Part shown: one piece after another, positions 24,728 through 31,986 of the stretch
Position numbering within the stretch: position 1 is the first letter of the stretch
Layout of the letters: each line of letters begins with the position of its first letter
Origin: Blautia sp. OF03-15BH
GTDB lineage: Bacteria; Bacillota; Clostridia; Lachnospirales; Lachnospiraceae
Direction: 5' to 3'
Assembly (NCBI RefSeq): GCF_003463065.1
Contig: NZ_QSCM01000001.1
Span: 248,001 to 312,000, forward strand
DNA length: 64,000 nucleotides
The notes under the pieces: model-generated
The model's database searches: none
Seen by the model: the letters and a program-made list of their open reading frames with translations, nothing else
Told to the model about the DNA's origin: nothing
Made by a program: the position numbers and the translations under genes

Positions 24728-24773
24728 AAATGCCCTGCAGGCAGACCTGAACGGATCTGCTCTGCACGGCATC
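24728..24773 (-). terminator. Terminator of guaB
   Basis: On the minus strand a long interrupted stem (GCC, TGCAG, CAGA arms) closes over a CCGTTCAGG-like loop and is followed by T7. It lies 21 bases after the guaB stop codon. Confidence 0.8.
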
Positions 24774-24793
24774 TTGATCTTTCACAATGATTC

Positions 24794-26248
24794 TTATTCG
24801 TCTACGCTGTAGTTCGGTGCTTCTTTGGTGATGTGAATATCATGCGGATGAGACTCTTTCAGAGAAGCGGCAGAAATCTTAACAAAACGGCCATTCTCTT
24901 TCAGTGCTTCGATCGTAGAAGTTCCGCAATAACCCATACCTGCTCTTAAACCGCCCATCAGCTGGAATACGGTATCTTCTACACTGCCCTTATAGGCAAC
25001 GCGTCCTTCCACGCCTTCCGGAACCAGTTTCTTCGCATTGCTCTGGAAGTAACGGTCTTTACTTCCATTCTCCATAGCAGCGATGGATCCCATACCACGG
25101 TAAACTTTATATTTTCTTCCCTGATAAAGCTCGAAGGTTCCCGGGCTCTCGTCACAGCCTGCAAAGATGGAACCCATCATGCAGACATTCGCACCTGCTG
25201 CGATTGCTTTGGTCATATCACCGGAGTATTTGATTCCGCCATCTGCAATGATGGGAACACCATACTCCTTGGCAACCTCGTAACAGTTCATAACGGCACT
25301 AATCTGCGGAACACCGATACCTGCTACCACACGGGTAGTACAGATAGAACCGGGTCCGATACCGACTTTGACAGCATCCGCACCAGCCTTGATCAGATCT
25401 CTGGTTGCCTCGCCGGTAGCCACATTTCCTGCAATGACCGGAAGCTCCGGATATTTCTCTTTGATCATCTTCACGCAGTTCAGTACATTGACAGAATGAC
25501 CATGAGCGGAATCCAGAACAACAACGTCTACGTGAGCTTTTACCAGAGCATCCACACGATCCAGAACATTGGCAGTGATACCTACTGCAGCTCCGCAGAG
25601 CAGACGGCCCTGTGCGTCCTTTGCAGACAGGGGATATTTGATCTGTTTTTCAATATCTTTGATAGTGATCAGACCACGGAGGTTGAAATTATCATCCACG
25701 ATCGGAAGTTTTTCCTTTCGTGCTTTTGCCAGGATCTTCTTTGCCTCATCCAGAGTGATGCCTACCTTGGCAGTGATCAGATTTTCAGAAGTCATGGATT
25801 CTTTGATCTTCTTGGTGAAATCTGTCTCAAATTTCAGGTCACGGTTGGTAATGATACCTACCAGTTTTCCATTTTCAGTAATGGGTACGCCAGAGATCCG
25901 GAACTTGGCCATCAAGTCATTGGCATCTGCCAGTGTATGCTCCGGTGACAGATAAAAAGGATCTGTGATTACGCCATTTTCTGAACGTTTCACCTTATCT
26001 ACCTCATCTGCCTGTGCTTCAATGGTCATGTTCTTGTGAATGATACCAATTCCTCCCTGACGTGCCATAGCGATCGCCATCCGATGCTCTGTAACCGTAT
26101 CCATACCGGCGCTCATCATCGGAATGTTAAGCTTAATGGTCTTTGTCAGATATGTGGTCAGGTCTACCTGATTCGGAATTACTTCAGAGTATGCCGGCAC
26201 AAGCAGCACATCGTCAAAAGTAATACCATCGCCAATAATCTTACCCAT
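24794..26248 (-). CDS. guaB: Inosine-5'-monophosphate dehydrogenase
   Basis: A 484-residue enzyme that oxidises IMP to XMP with NAD+, the first committed step to GMP. The catalytic Cys is C303 in GPGSICTTRVVAG. Two CBS domains sit between about residues 95 and 205 (VITDPFYLSPEHTLADA and TSENLITAKVGITLDEA). Phosphate-binding and flap residues (NGSKDRYFQ, VPEGVEGRV) are intact. It has its own promoter and terminator and a GAGGAAGG site. No purine riboswitch is seen in the short leader. Confidence 0.96.
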   Translation of the reverse strand: MGKIIGDGITFDDVLLVPAYSEVIPNQVDLTTYLTKTIKLNIPMMSAGMDTVTEHRMAIAMARQGGIGIIHKNMTIEAQADEVDKVKRSENGVITDPFYLSPEHTLADANDLMAKFRISGVPITENGKLVGIITNRDLKFETDFTKKIKESMTSENLITAKVGITLDEAKKILAKARKEKLPIVDDNFNLRGLITIKDIEKQIKYPLSAKDAQGRLLCGAAVGITANVLDRVDALVKAHVDVVVLDSAHGHSVNVLNCVKMIKEKYPELPVIAGNVATGEATRDLIKAGADAVKVGIGPGSICTTRVVAGIGVPQISAVMNCYEVAKEYGVPIIADGGIKYSGDMTKAIAAGANVCMMGSIFAGCDESPGTFELYQGRKYKVYRGMGSIAAMENGSKDRYFQSNAKKLVPEGVEGRVAYKGSVEDTVFQLMGGLRAGMGYCGTSTIEALKENGRFVKISAASLKESHPHDIHITKEAPNYSVDE

Positions 26249-26283
26249 TCTTATCCTTCCTCACTTTCAGATTTTAACGTTAA

Positions 26284-26313
26284 TTTTAGCACAGCGTGTC
26301 ACAAAATGTCAAC
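26284..26313 (-). promoter_or_regulatory. Promoter of guaB
   Basis: TTGACA (26308-26313) and TAAAAT (26284-26289) on the minus strand with an 18-base spacer, 35 bases before the start codon. Confidence 0.75.
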
Positions 26314-26324
26314 CGCTCAATAGA

Positions 26325-26774
26325 TCAGCTCAGTATTTTTTTCAGTTCATCCATGAAAGTGTTGACATCTTTAAACTCCCGATAAACAGAAGCAAACCGT
26401 ACATATGCCACGGCATCCAGGTTTTTCAGCCGTTCCATAACGATCTCACCGATGACTTTGCTGTCGATCTCCTTTTCTTCCCGGCTGAAAAGTTCGGTCT
26501 CCACAGAGTCTACCAGCTCATTCATTTCCGACACCGGGATGGGTCTTTTATAGCAGGCACGAAGTACACCCGCCTCCACCTTTCTCCGGTCATACTGCTC
26601 CCTGGTCTGATCTTTTTTGATCACGATCAGTGGAATGGTCTCTACCTTTTCATAAGTTGTGAATCGTTTGCCGCAGGCATCACAGAGCCTCCTTCTACGG
26701 ATCGATGAATTATCATCTGCCGGTCTCGAATCCACAACCCGTGTGTTGTCCTGATTACAGTAAGGGCATTTCAT
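26325..26774 (-). CDS. nrdR: Transcriptional repressor NrdR
   Basis: A 149-residue zinc and nucleotide-binding repressor of ribonucleotide reductase genes. The zinc ribbon uses C3, C6, C31 and C34 (MKCPYC and CDACGKRF). The ATP-cone domain spans about residues 48-140 (PLIVIKKDQTREQYDRRKVEAG onward). Length and start are typical. It is a single-gene unit with a good promoter; no nrd gene is in the window, so its targets lie elsewhere. Confidence 0.96.
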   Translation of the reverse strand: MKCPYCNQDNTRVVDSRPADDNSSIRRRRLCDACGKRFTTYEKVETIPLIVIKKDQTREQYDRRKVEAGVLRACYKRPIPVSEMNELVDSVETELFSREEKEIDSKVIGEIVMERLKNLDAVAYVRFASVYREFKDVNTFMDELKKILS

Positions 26775-26818
26775 AGGTTTCCTCCTTATCGTACATTCCG
26801 CTACTCTCCATAGTTTTG

Positions 26819-26847
26819 AGTATAGTCAATCTGCGAAACGGTGTCAA
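26819..26847 (-). promoter_or_regulatory. Promoter of nrdR
   Basis: On the minus strand TTGACA (26842-26847) and TATACT (26819-26824) with a 17-base spacer, about 45 bases upstream of the nrdR start. Confidence 0.75.
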
Positions 26848-26905
26848 TGCATACTTGCGACTTTTTTCGCATATTATAGAAGGAATAACTCCGGAGGTAT
26901 CTCGT

Positions 26906-27163
26906 TTGCGCCTTCTGGAACTCCGTCAGAAAGAAGTCATCAATATCCGTACCTGTGCTTCCTTAGGCTGCGTCATGGATCTTCTCATCAATGAGAAAAA
27001 CGGCTGCATCCTCGCACTGATCATCCCCGGTCCCGGACGGTTCTGCTGCGTCCTCGGCCGGGATACGGAATATATCATCCCCTGGCAGCAGGTCTGCCAG
27101 ATCGGCCGGGATATCATTCTGGTAGACATCGATGAAAAAGAATGCCGGAAAAAATGTGAATGA
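26906..27163 (+). CDS. YlmC/YmxH family sporulation protein, TTG start
   Basis: An 85-residue PRC-barrel-like protein of the YlmC/YmxH family, found in spore formers and of unknown biochemistry. The conserved start RLLELRQKEVINI, the IIPGPGRFCC centre and the end IGRDIILVDID match the family closely. The true start is almost certainly the TTG at 26906, because GGAGG lies seven bases before it and family members begin at this point; the longer in-frame extension from 26816 has no ribosome binding site and overlaps the nrdR promoter. It ends two bases from the convergent oxidoreductase stop codon. Confidence 0.85.
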   Translation: MRLLELRQKEVINIRTCASLGCVMDLLINEKNGCILALIIPGPGRFCCVLGRDTEYIIPWQQVCQIGRDIILVDIDEKECRKKCE

Positions 27164-27165
27164 GT

Positions 27166-28155
27166 TTACCCTTCATCCGCCGGGAAATGGATTCCTCCGT
27201 CTTTACGGGCTGCTTCCAGAAGCTTCATGACCGTCAGGCTGTGCTCCAGAAGCCGGTCTGCTGTTTCCCGGTCATCTTCTGTCAGAATCCGGTCAAACTC
27301 CAGCATTTCATCCACCATCCGGTGTCTCTTCTGATTTTTTGTGAAAGTCCTGGTCACTCCACCGGCAAAAACCGTCAGCTCTGCCACCTGGCTCGGAATA
27401 CCATTGACCCGGATATAGCCGTCTTCTCCCTGAATGACTGCATATCCCGGACTCTCCGAATCCTTGGCTCCCGAAAGCACCGCATGAAAATCCGGATATT
27501 CCAGCACTGCCGTTCCGGAAGTATCGATCCCGTTGAATCCGATTCTCGGATAATAATGGATCTTCTCCGGCATCCCGAAAAGCCCTGCCGTAAAATGCAG
27601 GTTATAGATATTGATATCCATCAGGGAACCGCCGGAAGAAGCCGGATCAAAGGCCGGAAGCACTTCCCCTTTCCGATACTGGTCATAGCGGCTGGAATAC
27701 TGGGAATAATTACACTGGACCATTGTGATCTTTCCCAGCTCCCTGATGTGTTCCCGGATCCAGTGATAGTTCGGAAAATGAAGAAGTGTGATCGCTTCCA
27801 GCAGAAACAGCTTTTTCTCTCTTGCCAGCGAAACCAGTTTCTCCGTCTCCTTCACCGTGGAAGTGAAAGGCTTTTCGTTGATCACGTTCCGACCTGCCAG
27901 AAGCGCTTTTTCCGCATAAGCCGCATGCATCTGGTTGACGATTCCAAGATATACCGCATCCATCTTTGCTTCCTTCAGAAAGCTTTCATAATCGGTATAA
28001 AGAGCCGGGATCTGATAGATTTCCTGCAGTTCCCGCCCTTTTTCCACACTCCCGGGGCGGCAGACCAGTGATGTCACCTCGATCCGCTCCTGTGTTTTCT
28101 GCATTTCCAGAAATTCCCGGACAATTTTTCCGGTTCCCACAATTCCTACTTTCAT
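27166..28155 (-). CDS. Gfo/Idh/MocA family oxidoreductase
   Basis: A 329-residue NAD(P)-dependent dehydrogenase. The N-terminal Rossmann fold has the dinucleotide motif VGIVGTGKIVREF (residues 3-15), and the active-site lysine lies in the family signature NEKPFTS. The C-terminal alpha/beta domain (about 125-329) binds substrate, usually a sugar or inositol derivative. No sugar genes are adjacent, so the substrate is unknown. The start at 28155 has AGGAGG nine bases upstream; reading further upstream would cross non-homologous sequence. Confidence 0.85.
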   Translation of the reverse strand: MKVGIVGTGKIVREFLEMQKTQERIEVTSLVCRPGSVEKGRELQEIYQIPALYTDYESFLKEAKMDAVYLGIVNQMHAAYAEKALLAGRNVINEKPFTSTVKETEKLVSLAREKKLFLLEAITLLHFPNYHWIREHIRELGKITMVQCNYSQYSSRYDQYRKGEVLPAFDPASSGGSLMDINIYNLHFTAGLFGMPEKIHYYPRIGFNGIDTSGTAVLEYPDFHAVLSGAKDSESPGYAVIQGEDGYIRVNGIPSQVAELTVFAGGVTRTFTKNQKRHRMVDEMLEFDRILTEDDRETADRLLEHSLTVMKLLEAARKDGGIHFPADEG

Positions 28156-28240
28156 CTTCACTTCCTCCTTGATTTTTCTAACACTATAACACACTTTTTC
28201 AGAACACGCCACAGACACACGGCAAACGGTCTGTCTGAGA

Positions 28241-28297
28241 CAAAAAGAAAGCCGCCGGGAGAAAGAGTTCGCGGTTACTCTGCTCCGGGCGGCTTTC
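28241..28297 (-). terminator. Terminator downstream of sigG
   Basis: GAAAGCCGCCGGG (28247-28259) pairs with CCGGGCGGCTTTC (28285-28297), with a 25-base loop. On the minus strand it is followed by CTTTTTG, so it serves the sigG transcript about 115 bases after the stop codon. Confidence 0.85.
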
Positions 28298-28414
28298 CTA
28301 ATATGATTTAGGAGAAAGTATGAAAAAGAATATCTTTGTTGCACCTTTAATATAATGGCAAAATATGTCTAAATTATGAAGAAGGCCGGAAGGTTTTGTG
28401 AACTTTTTGTCAGC

Positions 28415-29191
28415 TTATCTCAGATAATGACGCAGTGTTCTCAACGCATTTTTTTCCAGCCGGCTGACCTGTGCCTGAGAGATCCGTATAAAGCCTGCCA
28501 CCTCCATCTGTGTCTTTCCTTCATAAAAACGCAGACGGATGATCTGCCGTTCCCGTTCTGTCAGCTTTTTTACTGCCTCATTCAAAGCAAGCACTTCGAT
28601 CCAGTTTTCTTCCCTGTTCTTTTTATCGCTGATCTGATCCATGACATAGAGCGTGTCACCTCCTTCTGTATAAACCGGATCATAAAGACTCATAGGCGTC
28701 TGGATCGCATCCATGGCGTAAACGATCTCTTCTTTTGGAATACCGATCTCCTCTGCGATCTCCATGATGGTCGGCTCCTTCAGATTTTTCTTCACATAGC
28801 CATCTCTGGCATAAATGGCTTTATAAGCCGTATCCCGGAGTGAACGACTGACCCGTATGGAATTATTGTCTCTGAGATACCGGCGGATCTCTCCGATGAT
28901 CATCGGCACCGCATACGTGGAAAATTTCACATTCAATGTGGGATCAAAATGATCAATGGCTTTCATCAGTCCGATGCAGCCGATCTGAAACAGATCATCC
29001 GCATTCTCGCTGCTGCTTCCAAAACGGCGGATCACGCTTAATACCAGTCGCAGATTTCCTTTGATATACAGTTCTCTTGCCTCCAGATCTCCTTCTTTTA
29101 TCCTCTCAAAAAGTGCTTCCTTCTCCTCATTTTTCAAAAGCGGCAGCCTGGCCGTATTGACGCCGCAGATCTCTACTTTATTCAGAGCCAT
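28415..29191 (-). CDS. sigG: RNA polymerase sporulation sigma factor SigG
   Basis: A 258-residue sigma-70 family factor that drives late forespore transcription, including ssp and germination genes. The SigG-specific N-terminus KVEICGVNTARLPLL (residues 5-19) is clear, followed by region 2 (DLFQIGCIGLMKAIDHFD) and region 4 with a helix-turn-helix (TQMEVAGFIRISQAQVSRLE). Start at 29191 has AGGAGG at normal spacing. Unlike many clostridia, spoIIG is not directly adjacent. A GTATA element about 70 bases upstream could be part of a forespore promoter, seen only weakly. Confidence 0.94.
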   Translation of the reverse strand: MALNKVEICGVNTARLPLLKNEEKEALFERIKEGDLEARELYIKGNLRLVLSVIRRFGSSSENADDLFQIGCIGLMKAIDHFDPTLNVKFSTYAVPMIIGEIRRYLRDNNSIRVSRSLRDTAYKAIYARDGYVKKNLKEPTIMEIAEEIGIPKEEIVYAMDAIQTPMSLYDPVYTEGGDTLYVMDQISDKKNREENWIEVLALNEAVKKLTERERQIIRLRFYEGKTQMEVAGFIRISQAQVSRLEKNALRTLRHYLR

Positions 29192-29236
29192 GGTTTCATC
29201 CTCCTATACAAGCTGTTCGTCTGTACAGTAAGATCA

Positions 29237-29262
29237 TTCACCATCTGATTTTCAAGTATACG
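29237..29262 (-). promoter_or_regulatory. Weak candidate forespore sigma promoter for sigG
   Basis: On the minus strand GTATA is followed after about 15 bases by GTGAATGATC, which partly fits the SigF/SigG pattern (GYATA then GGnnAnAnT). The match is incomplete, so this is only a candidate. Confidence 0.3.
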
Positions 29263-29308
29263 TTTTTCGCCAAAATTTTAGAAACTTTTCGGCCTTGACA
29301 AAAAGAGC

Positions 29309-29336
29309 GTGACATTTCGTGCAAAAAAGGTATAAT
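29309..29336 (+). promoter_or_regulatory. Promoter of the acidic small protein gene
   Basis: GTGACA (29309-29314) and a perfect TATAAT (29331-29336) with a 16-base spacer, about 50 bases before the start codon. A TTGACA at 29295-29300 is too far from the -10 to be its partner. Confidence 0.6.
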
Positions 29337-29386
29337 GAAACTGAAGCATTGATCCGAAACTTTTACCTGAAGGAGGAATTTTCATT

Positions 29387-29743
29387 ATGCGTGTATTATA
29401 CAAGGATTTTTCTGACGGATATCTGTCTGTGGCAGAAGTGACCGGCACTACTTATTACGAAGAAGAAAAGGTTCTGGAATTCATTGGTTCCGACCGTGAT
29501 TTCGCCATTCAGGCCGATGAGAAGCTGGCTGAAAAACTGGTCCGTGAGCTTTATGAAAACGGCCGGCTGGATGTCAGCGGATATGAACCGGCAGATGTGG
29601 ATTTCCTGTTTGAAGAGGATGAAGATTTCGAAGAGGAGGATGCGGATTTTGATGATGACGATGTTCTGAATGTTTATTTCGCTGATGACGAAAATGACGG
29701 CATCCGGATCCCCCGCACCATCCGTTTCCCGAAAAAACCGTGA
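29387..29743 (+). CDS. Hypothetical acidic protein
   Basis: A 118-residue protein I do not recognise. The first 60 residues look folded (YLSVAEVTGTTYYEEEKVLEFIG and an amphipathic helix LAEKLVRELYENG). Residues 66-97 are very rich in Asp and Glu. There is no signal peptide or membrane segment. It has a strong AAGGAGG site, its own promoter and a terminator, so it is a real, probably well expressed, single gene next to sigG. Its function is unknown. Confidence 0.7.
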   Translation: MRVLYKDFSDGYLSVAEVTGTTYYEEEKVLEFIGSDRDFAIQADEKLAEKLVRELYENGRLDVSGYEPADVDFLFEEDEDFEEEDADFDDDDVLNVYFADDENDGIRIPRTIRFPKKP

Positions 29744-29745
29744 TA

Positions 29746-29791
29746 AAAAAGCAAGCCTATGCAGCGATCCTGCCATAGACTTGCTTTTTTA
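29746..29791 (+). terminator. Terminator of the acidic protein gene
   Basis: AAAAAAGCAAG and CTTGCTTTTTT form the stem, extended by CTATG/CATAG with a small bulge, and T6 follows. Confidence 0.88.
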
Positions 29792-29794
29792 TTT

Positions 29795-29939
29795 GTAACT
29801 GTTCAGAGCCAAGCAGATTTTCATGCAAAAGTGTGAATCATGCTTGCATGAATGAACACTTTTACATGGAAATCTATTTGGCGGATACGCCACACCGACA
29901 AAATGCGAAGCATTTTGGAGGCTGGCTCTGAACAGTTAC
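29795..29939. repeat. Palindromic repeat element with 17-base perfect terminal inverted repeats
   Basis: The 145-base block starts with GTAACTGTTCAGAGCCA and ends with its exact complement. Inside it a nested hairpin (AGATTT, CATG, AAAAGTGT arms around CATGC TT GCATG), a small GGCG/CGCC hairpin and AAAATGC GAA GCATTTT follow each other, so nearly every base is paired. It ends two bases from the phoR stop codon. It resembles the hairpin-repeat family in style but is divergent from the 19-base core. Confidence 0.8.
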
Positions 29940-29941
29940 TT

Positions 29942-31300
29942 TTATTTTTTGAAAAGAACCGCGATCTTCGTTCCTTTTCCTTTTTCACTTTCCACCCGGA
30001 TCTTTGCCTGATGAACCATAGCTGCATGCTTCACGATCGAAAGCCCAAGCCCCGTTCCTCCGGTCTCTCTGGAATGGCTTTTATCCACCCGGTAGAACCT
30101 TTCAAAGATCCGTTCCTGGTCTTCTTTTGCAATGCCGATCCCGTTATCCTCCACGCTCCAGGCAATGCCCTCCGGCACTTCCCGAAGGTCCACATGGACT
30201 TTTCCCTTCGCTTCTGTGTATTTCACCGCGTTATCCGTCAGATTATAAAAGATCTCATAAAGCAGCCGGTAATTCCCACGGATCGTTCTCGTATCTTCTC
30301 CGGTGAAAATAAGAGCAAGCTCTTTTTTATCCGCCTGCGGTTCCAGATTTTTCAGCACTTCCCGGCTCATTTCACCGATGTCCACGGTTTCAAGGGGCAG
30401 TTCTCCGCTGTTTTCATCCAGCTTGGAAAGTTCAATGATATCCTCCACCAGATTCTTCAGCCGCGTGGCCTCATGATGGATCCTTCCCGCAAATTCCGGA
30501 ATGTCCTCCGGTCTTACCATACCGTTTTCCATGATCTCCGCATAACCGGAAATGGACATGAGCGGTGTTTTCAGTTCATGGGAAACATTGGCAGAAAATT
30601 CCTTTCGGACTTCTCCCGCTTCCTTTAGTTCTTCCATCTGCTGCGCGATCTGCCGCTTCTGTTCATCCAGACGCACCAGCAAAGGCCGCATTTCCTCGTA
30701 GACCACATTTTTCAAAGGATGTTCCAGATCCATCTCGTTGATCGGCTTCATGATCTTCCCCGTCTGCACCGTGATGATACAGAGGGTAAAAAGAAGGACC
30801 AGAAGAACCACAGCACCGAGGATCAGTGTGCCGGAAAACAATGTTTTAAATACACTGTCAGTTGTCCTTGCCACACGAAGAATCTCACCGTTATCCAGTC
30901 GCACGGCATAATAGTACGTCTGCCTGGAAAGTGTTTCGGAATAACGGACCATCTCACAGGAGCCATTTTCCTGTGCTTCCACAAATTCCGGACGGTCCGC
31001 ATGATTTTCCATGGTTGCCGGATCTTCTTCTGAATCATAGAGAACCGTTCCTTCCGGATCTTCCAGAGTGATCCGGTTTGCTGTCGTCTGACCGACGGTA
31101 GACACCAGATAAACGTCCCCGCTTGCTCCCGGTTCCCTAGCTGCATCCATCAGCGTGCGCACATACTCTGCCTCGTCCCGGATGCTGCTTTTCACTGCCT
31201 CCCGTACCTTTTCATACATGACAAGACTGGCTGTGAGAAACGACAAAAATACTGCAACGATCACCAGAAAACTGGCGTTTTTCAGCATTTTTTTCCTCAT
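29942..31300 (-). CDS. phoR: Sensor histidine kinase, PhoR-like
   Basis: A 452-residue membrane sensor kinase. Two transmembrane helices (about 9-28 and 156-178) enclose an extracellular sensing domain; then come a short HAMP-like linker, the phosphoacceptor H241 in SHELKTPL, and the ATPase domain with N-box (YNLTDNAVKYT), G1 (DNGIGI) and G2 (GGTGLGL). It overlaps the response-regulator gene by four bases (ATGA). Co-location with a Na/Pi cotransporter and a Pho-box-like repeat supports phosphate sensing. The name phoR is assigned on this context. Confidence 0.85.
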   Translation of the reverse strand: MRKKMLKNASFLVIVAVFLSFLTASLVMYEKVREAVKSSIRDEAEYVRTLMDAAREPGASGDVYLVSTVGQTTANRITLEDPEGTVLYDSEEDPATMENHADRPEFVEAQENGSCEMVRYSETLSRQTYYYAVRLDNGEILRVARTTDSVFKTLFSGTLILGAVVLLVLLFTLCIITVQTGKIMKPINEMDLEHPLKNVVYEEMRPLLVRLDEQKRQIAQQMEELKEAGEVRKEFSANVSHELKTPLMSISGYAEIMENGMVRPEDIPEFAGRIHHEATRLKNLVEDIIELSKLDENSGELPLETVDIGEMSREVLKNLEPQADKKELALIFTGEDTRTIRGNYRLLYEIFYNLTDNAVKYTEAKGKVHVDLREVPEGIAWSVEDNGIGIAKEDQERIFERFYRVDKSHSRETGGTGLGLSIVKHAAMVHQAKIRVESEKGKGTKIAVLFKK

Positions 31301-31971
31301 TTCAGCTCTCCGATCCGATATCCGACTCCACGGACGGTTTCAATCAAAGTACCGGCATCTCCCAGCTTCTGTCTGAGTGAACGGATATGGACATCCACCG
31401 TCCTGGTCTCTCCATCAAAATCATATCCCCAGACATGGCCGAGAAGCTGGTCTCTGGTAAGTACGATGCCTTTGTTCTCTACCAGGTATTTCAGAACTTC
31501 AAATTCTTTCAGTGTCAATTCCACAGGACGACCGTTTTCCTGTACTTCATGCCGTTCCACCAGAATGGTGATCGGACCGCAGTTCAGTTCCTTTTCCCCC
31601 TGTTTCTGACCGCTCCGCCTTAACACGGCTTTTACTCTCGCAAGGAACTCCATCATACCGAAGGGCTTGGTGATATAATCGTCCGCACCCCCGTCCAGAC
31701 CTTTTACCTTATCAAATTCAGCTCCCTTGGCCGTAACCATGATCACTGGGATCTCCTTTGTGGAGTTGTTTGATTTCAGTTTGTCCAGGATTGCATAACC
31801 ATCCTCACCCGGAAGCATGATATCCAGAAGGATCAGTTCCGGGCGGTTGTTCTTCAGTTCCTGAAACAGTTCTTTTCCGGACGAAAAGCCCTGTGCCTGA
31901 TATCCGGTAGTACTCAACGTATAGACAAGAAGTTCCCGGATATTTCGGTCATCTTCCACACAAAAAATCAT
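31297..31971 (-). CDS. phoP: Response regulator, OmpR/PhoB family
   Basis: A 224-residue two-component regulator. The receiver domain has the acidic pocket E6-D7-D8, phosphorylated D50 in LLDIMLPGEDG and the conserved Lys in ITKPFG. The C-terminal winged helix (about 128-224) has the recognition region TRTVDVHIRSLRQKLG. It lies 15 bases after the Na/Pi cotransporter gene and overlaps the kinase gene, forming one operon. It likely binds the direct repeats upstream of the transporter gene, giving positive autoregulation under phosphate shortage; this is inferred. Confidence 0.87.
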   Translation of the reverse strand: MIFCVEDDRNIRELLVYTLSTTGYQAQGFSSGKELFQELKNNRPELILLDIMLPGEDGYAILDKLKSNNSTKEIPVIMVTAKGAEFDKVKGLDGGADDYITKPFGMMEFLARVKAVLRRSGQKQGEKELNCGPITILVERHEVQENGRPVELTLKEFEVLKYLVENKGIVLTRDQLLGHVWGYDFDGETRTVDVHIRSLRQKLGDAGTLIETVRGVGYRIGELK

Positions 31972-31986
31972 AATTTTCCTCCTCGC

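Noticed and set aside
26816..26905. N-terminal extension of the YlmC/YmxH-type gene
   Set aside because: It overlaps the nrdR promoter, has no ribosome binding site, and is not like family members.
29295..29336. TTGACA at 29295 as the -35 box of the acidic-protein promoter
   Set aside because: The distance to TATAAT is 30 bases; GTGACA at 29309 with a 16-base spacer is a better partner.
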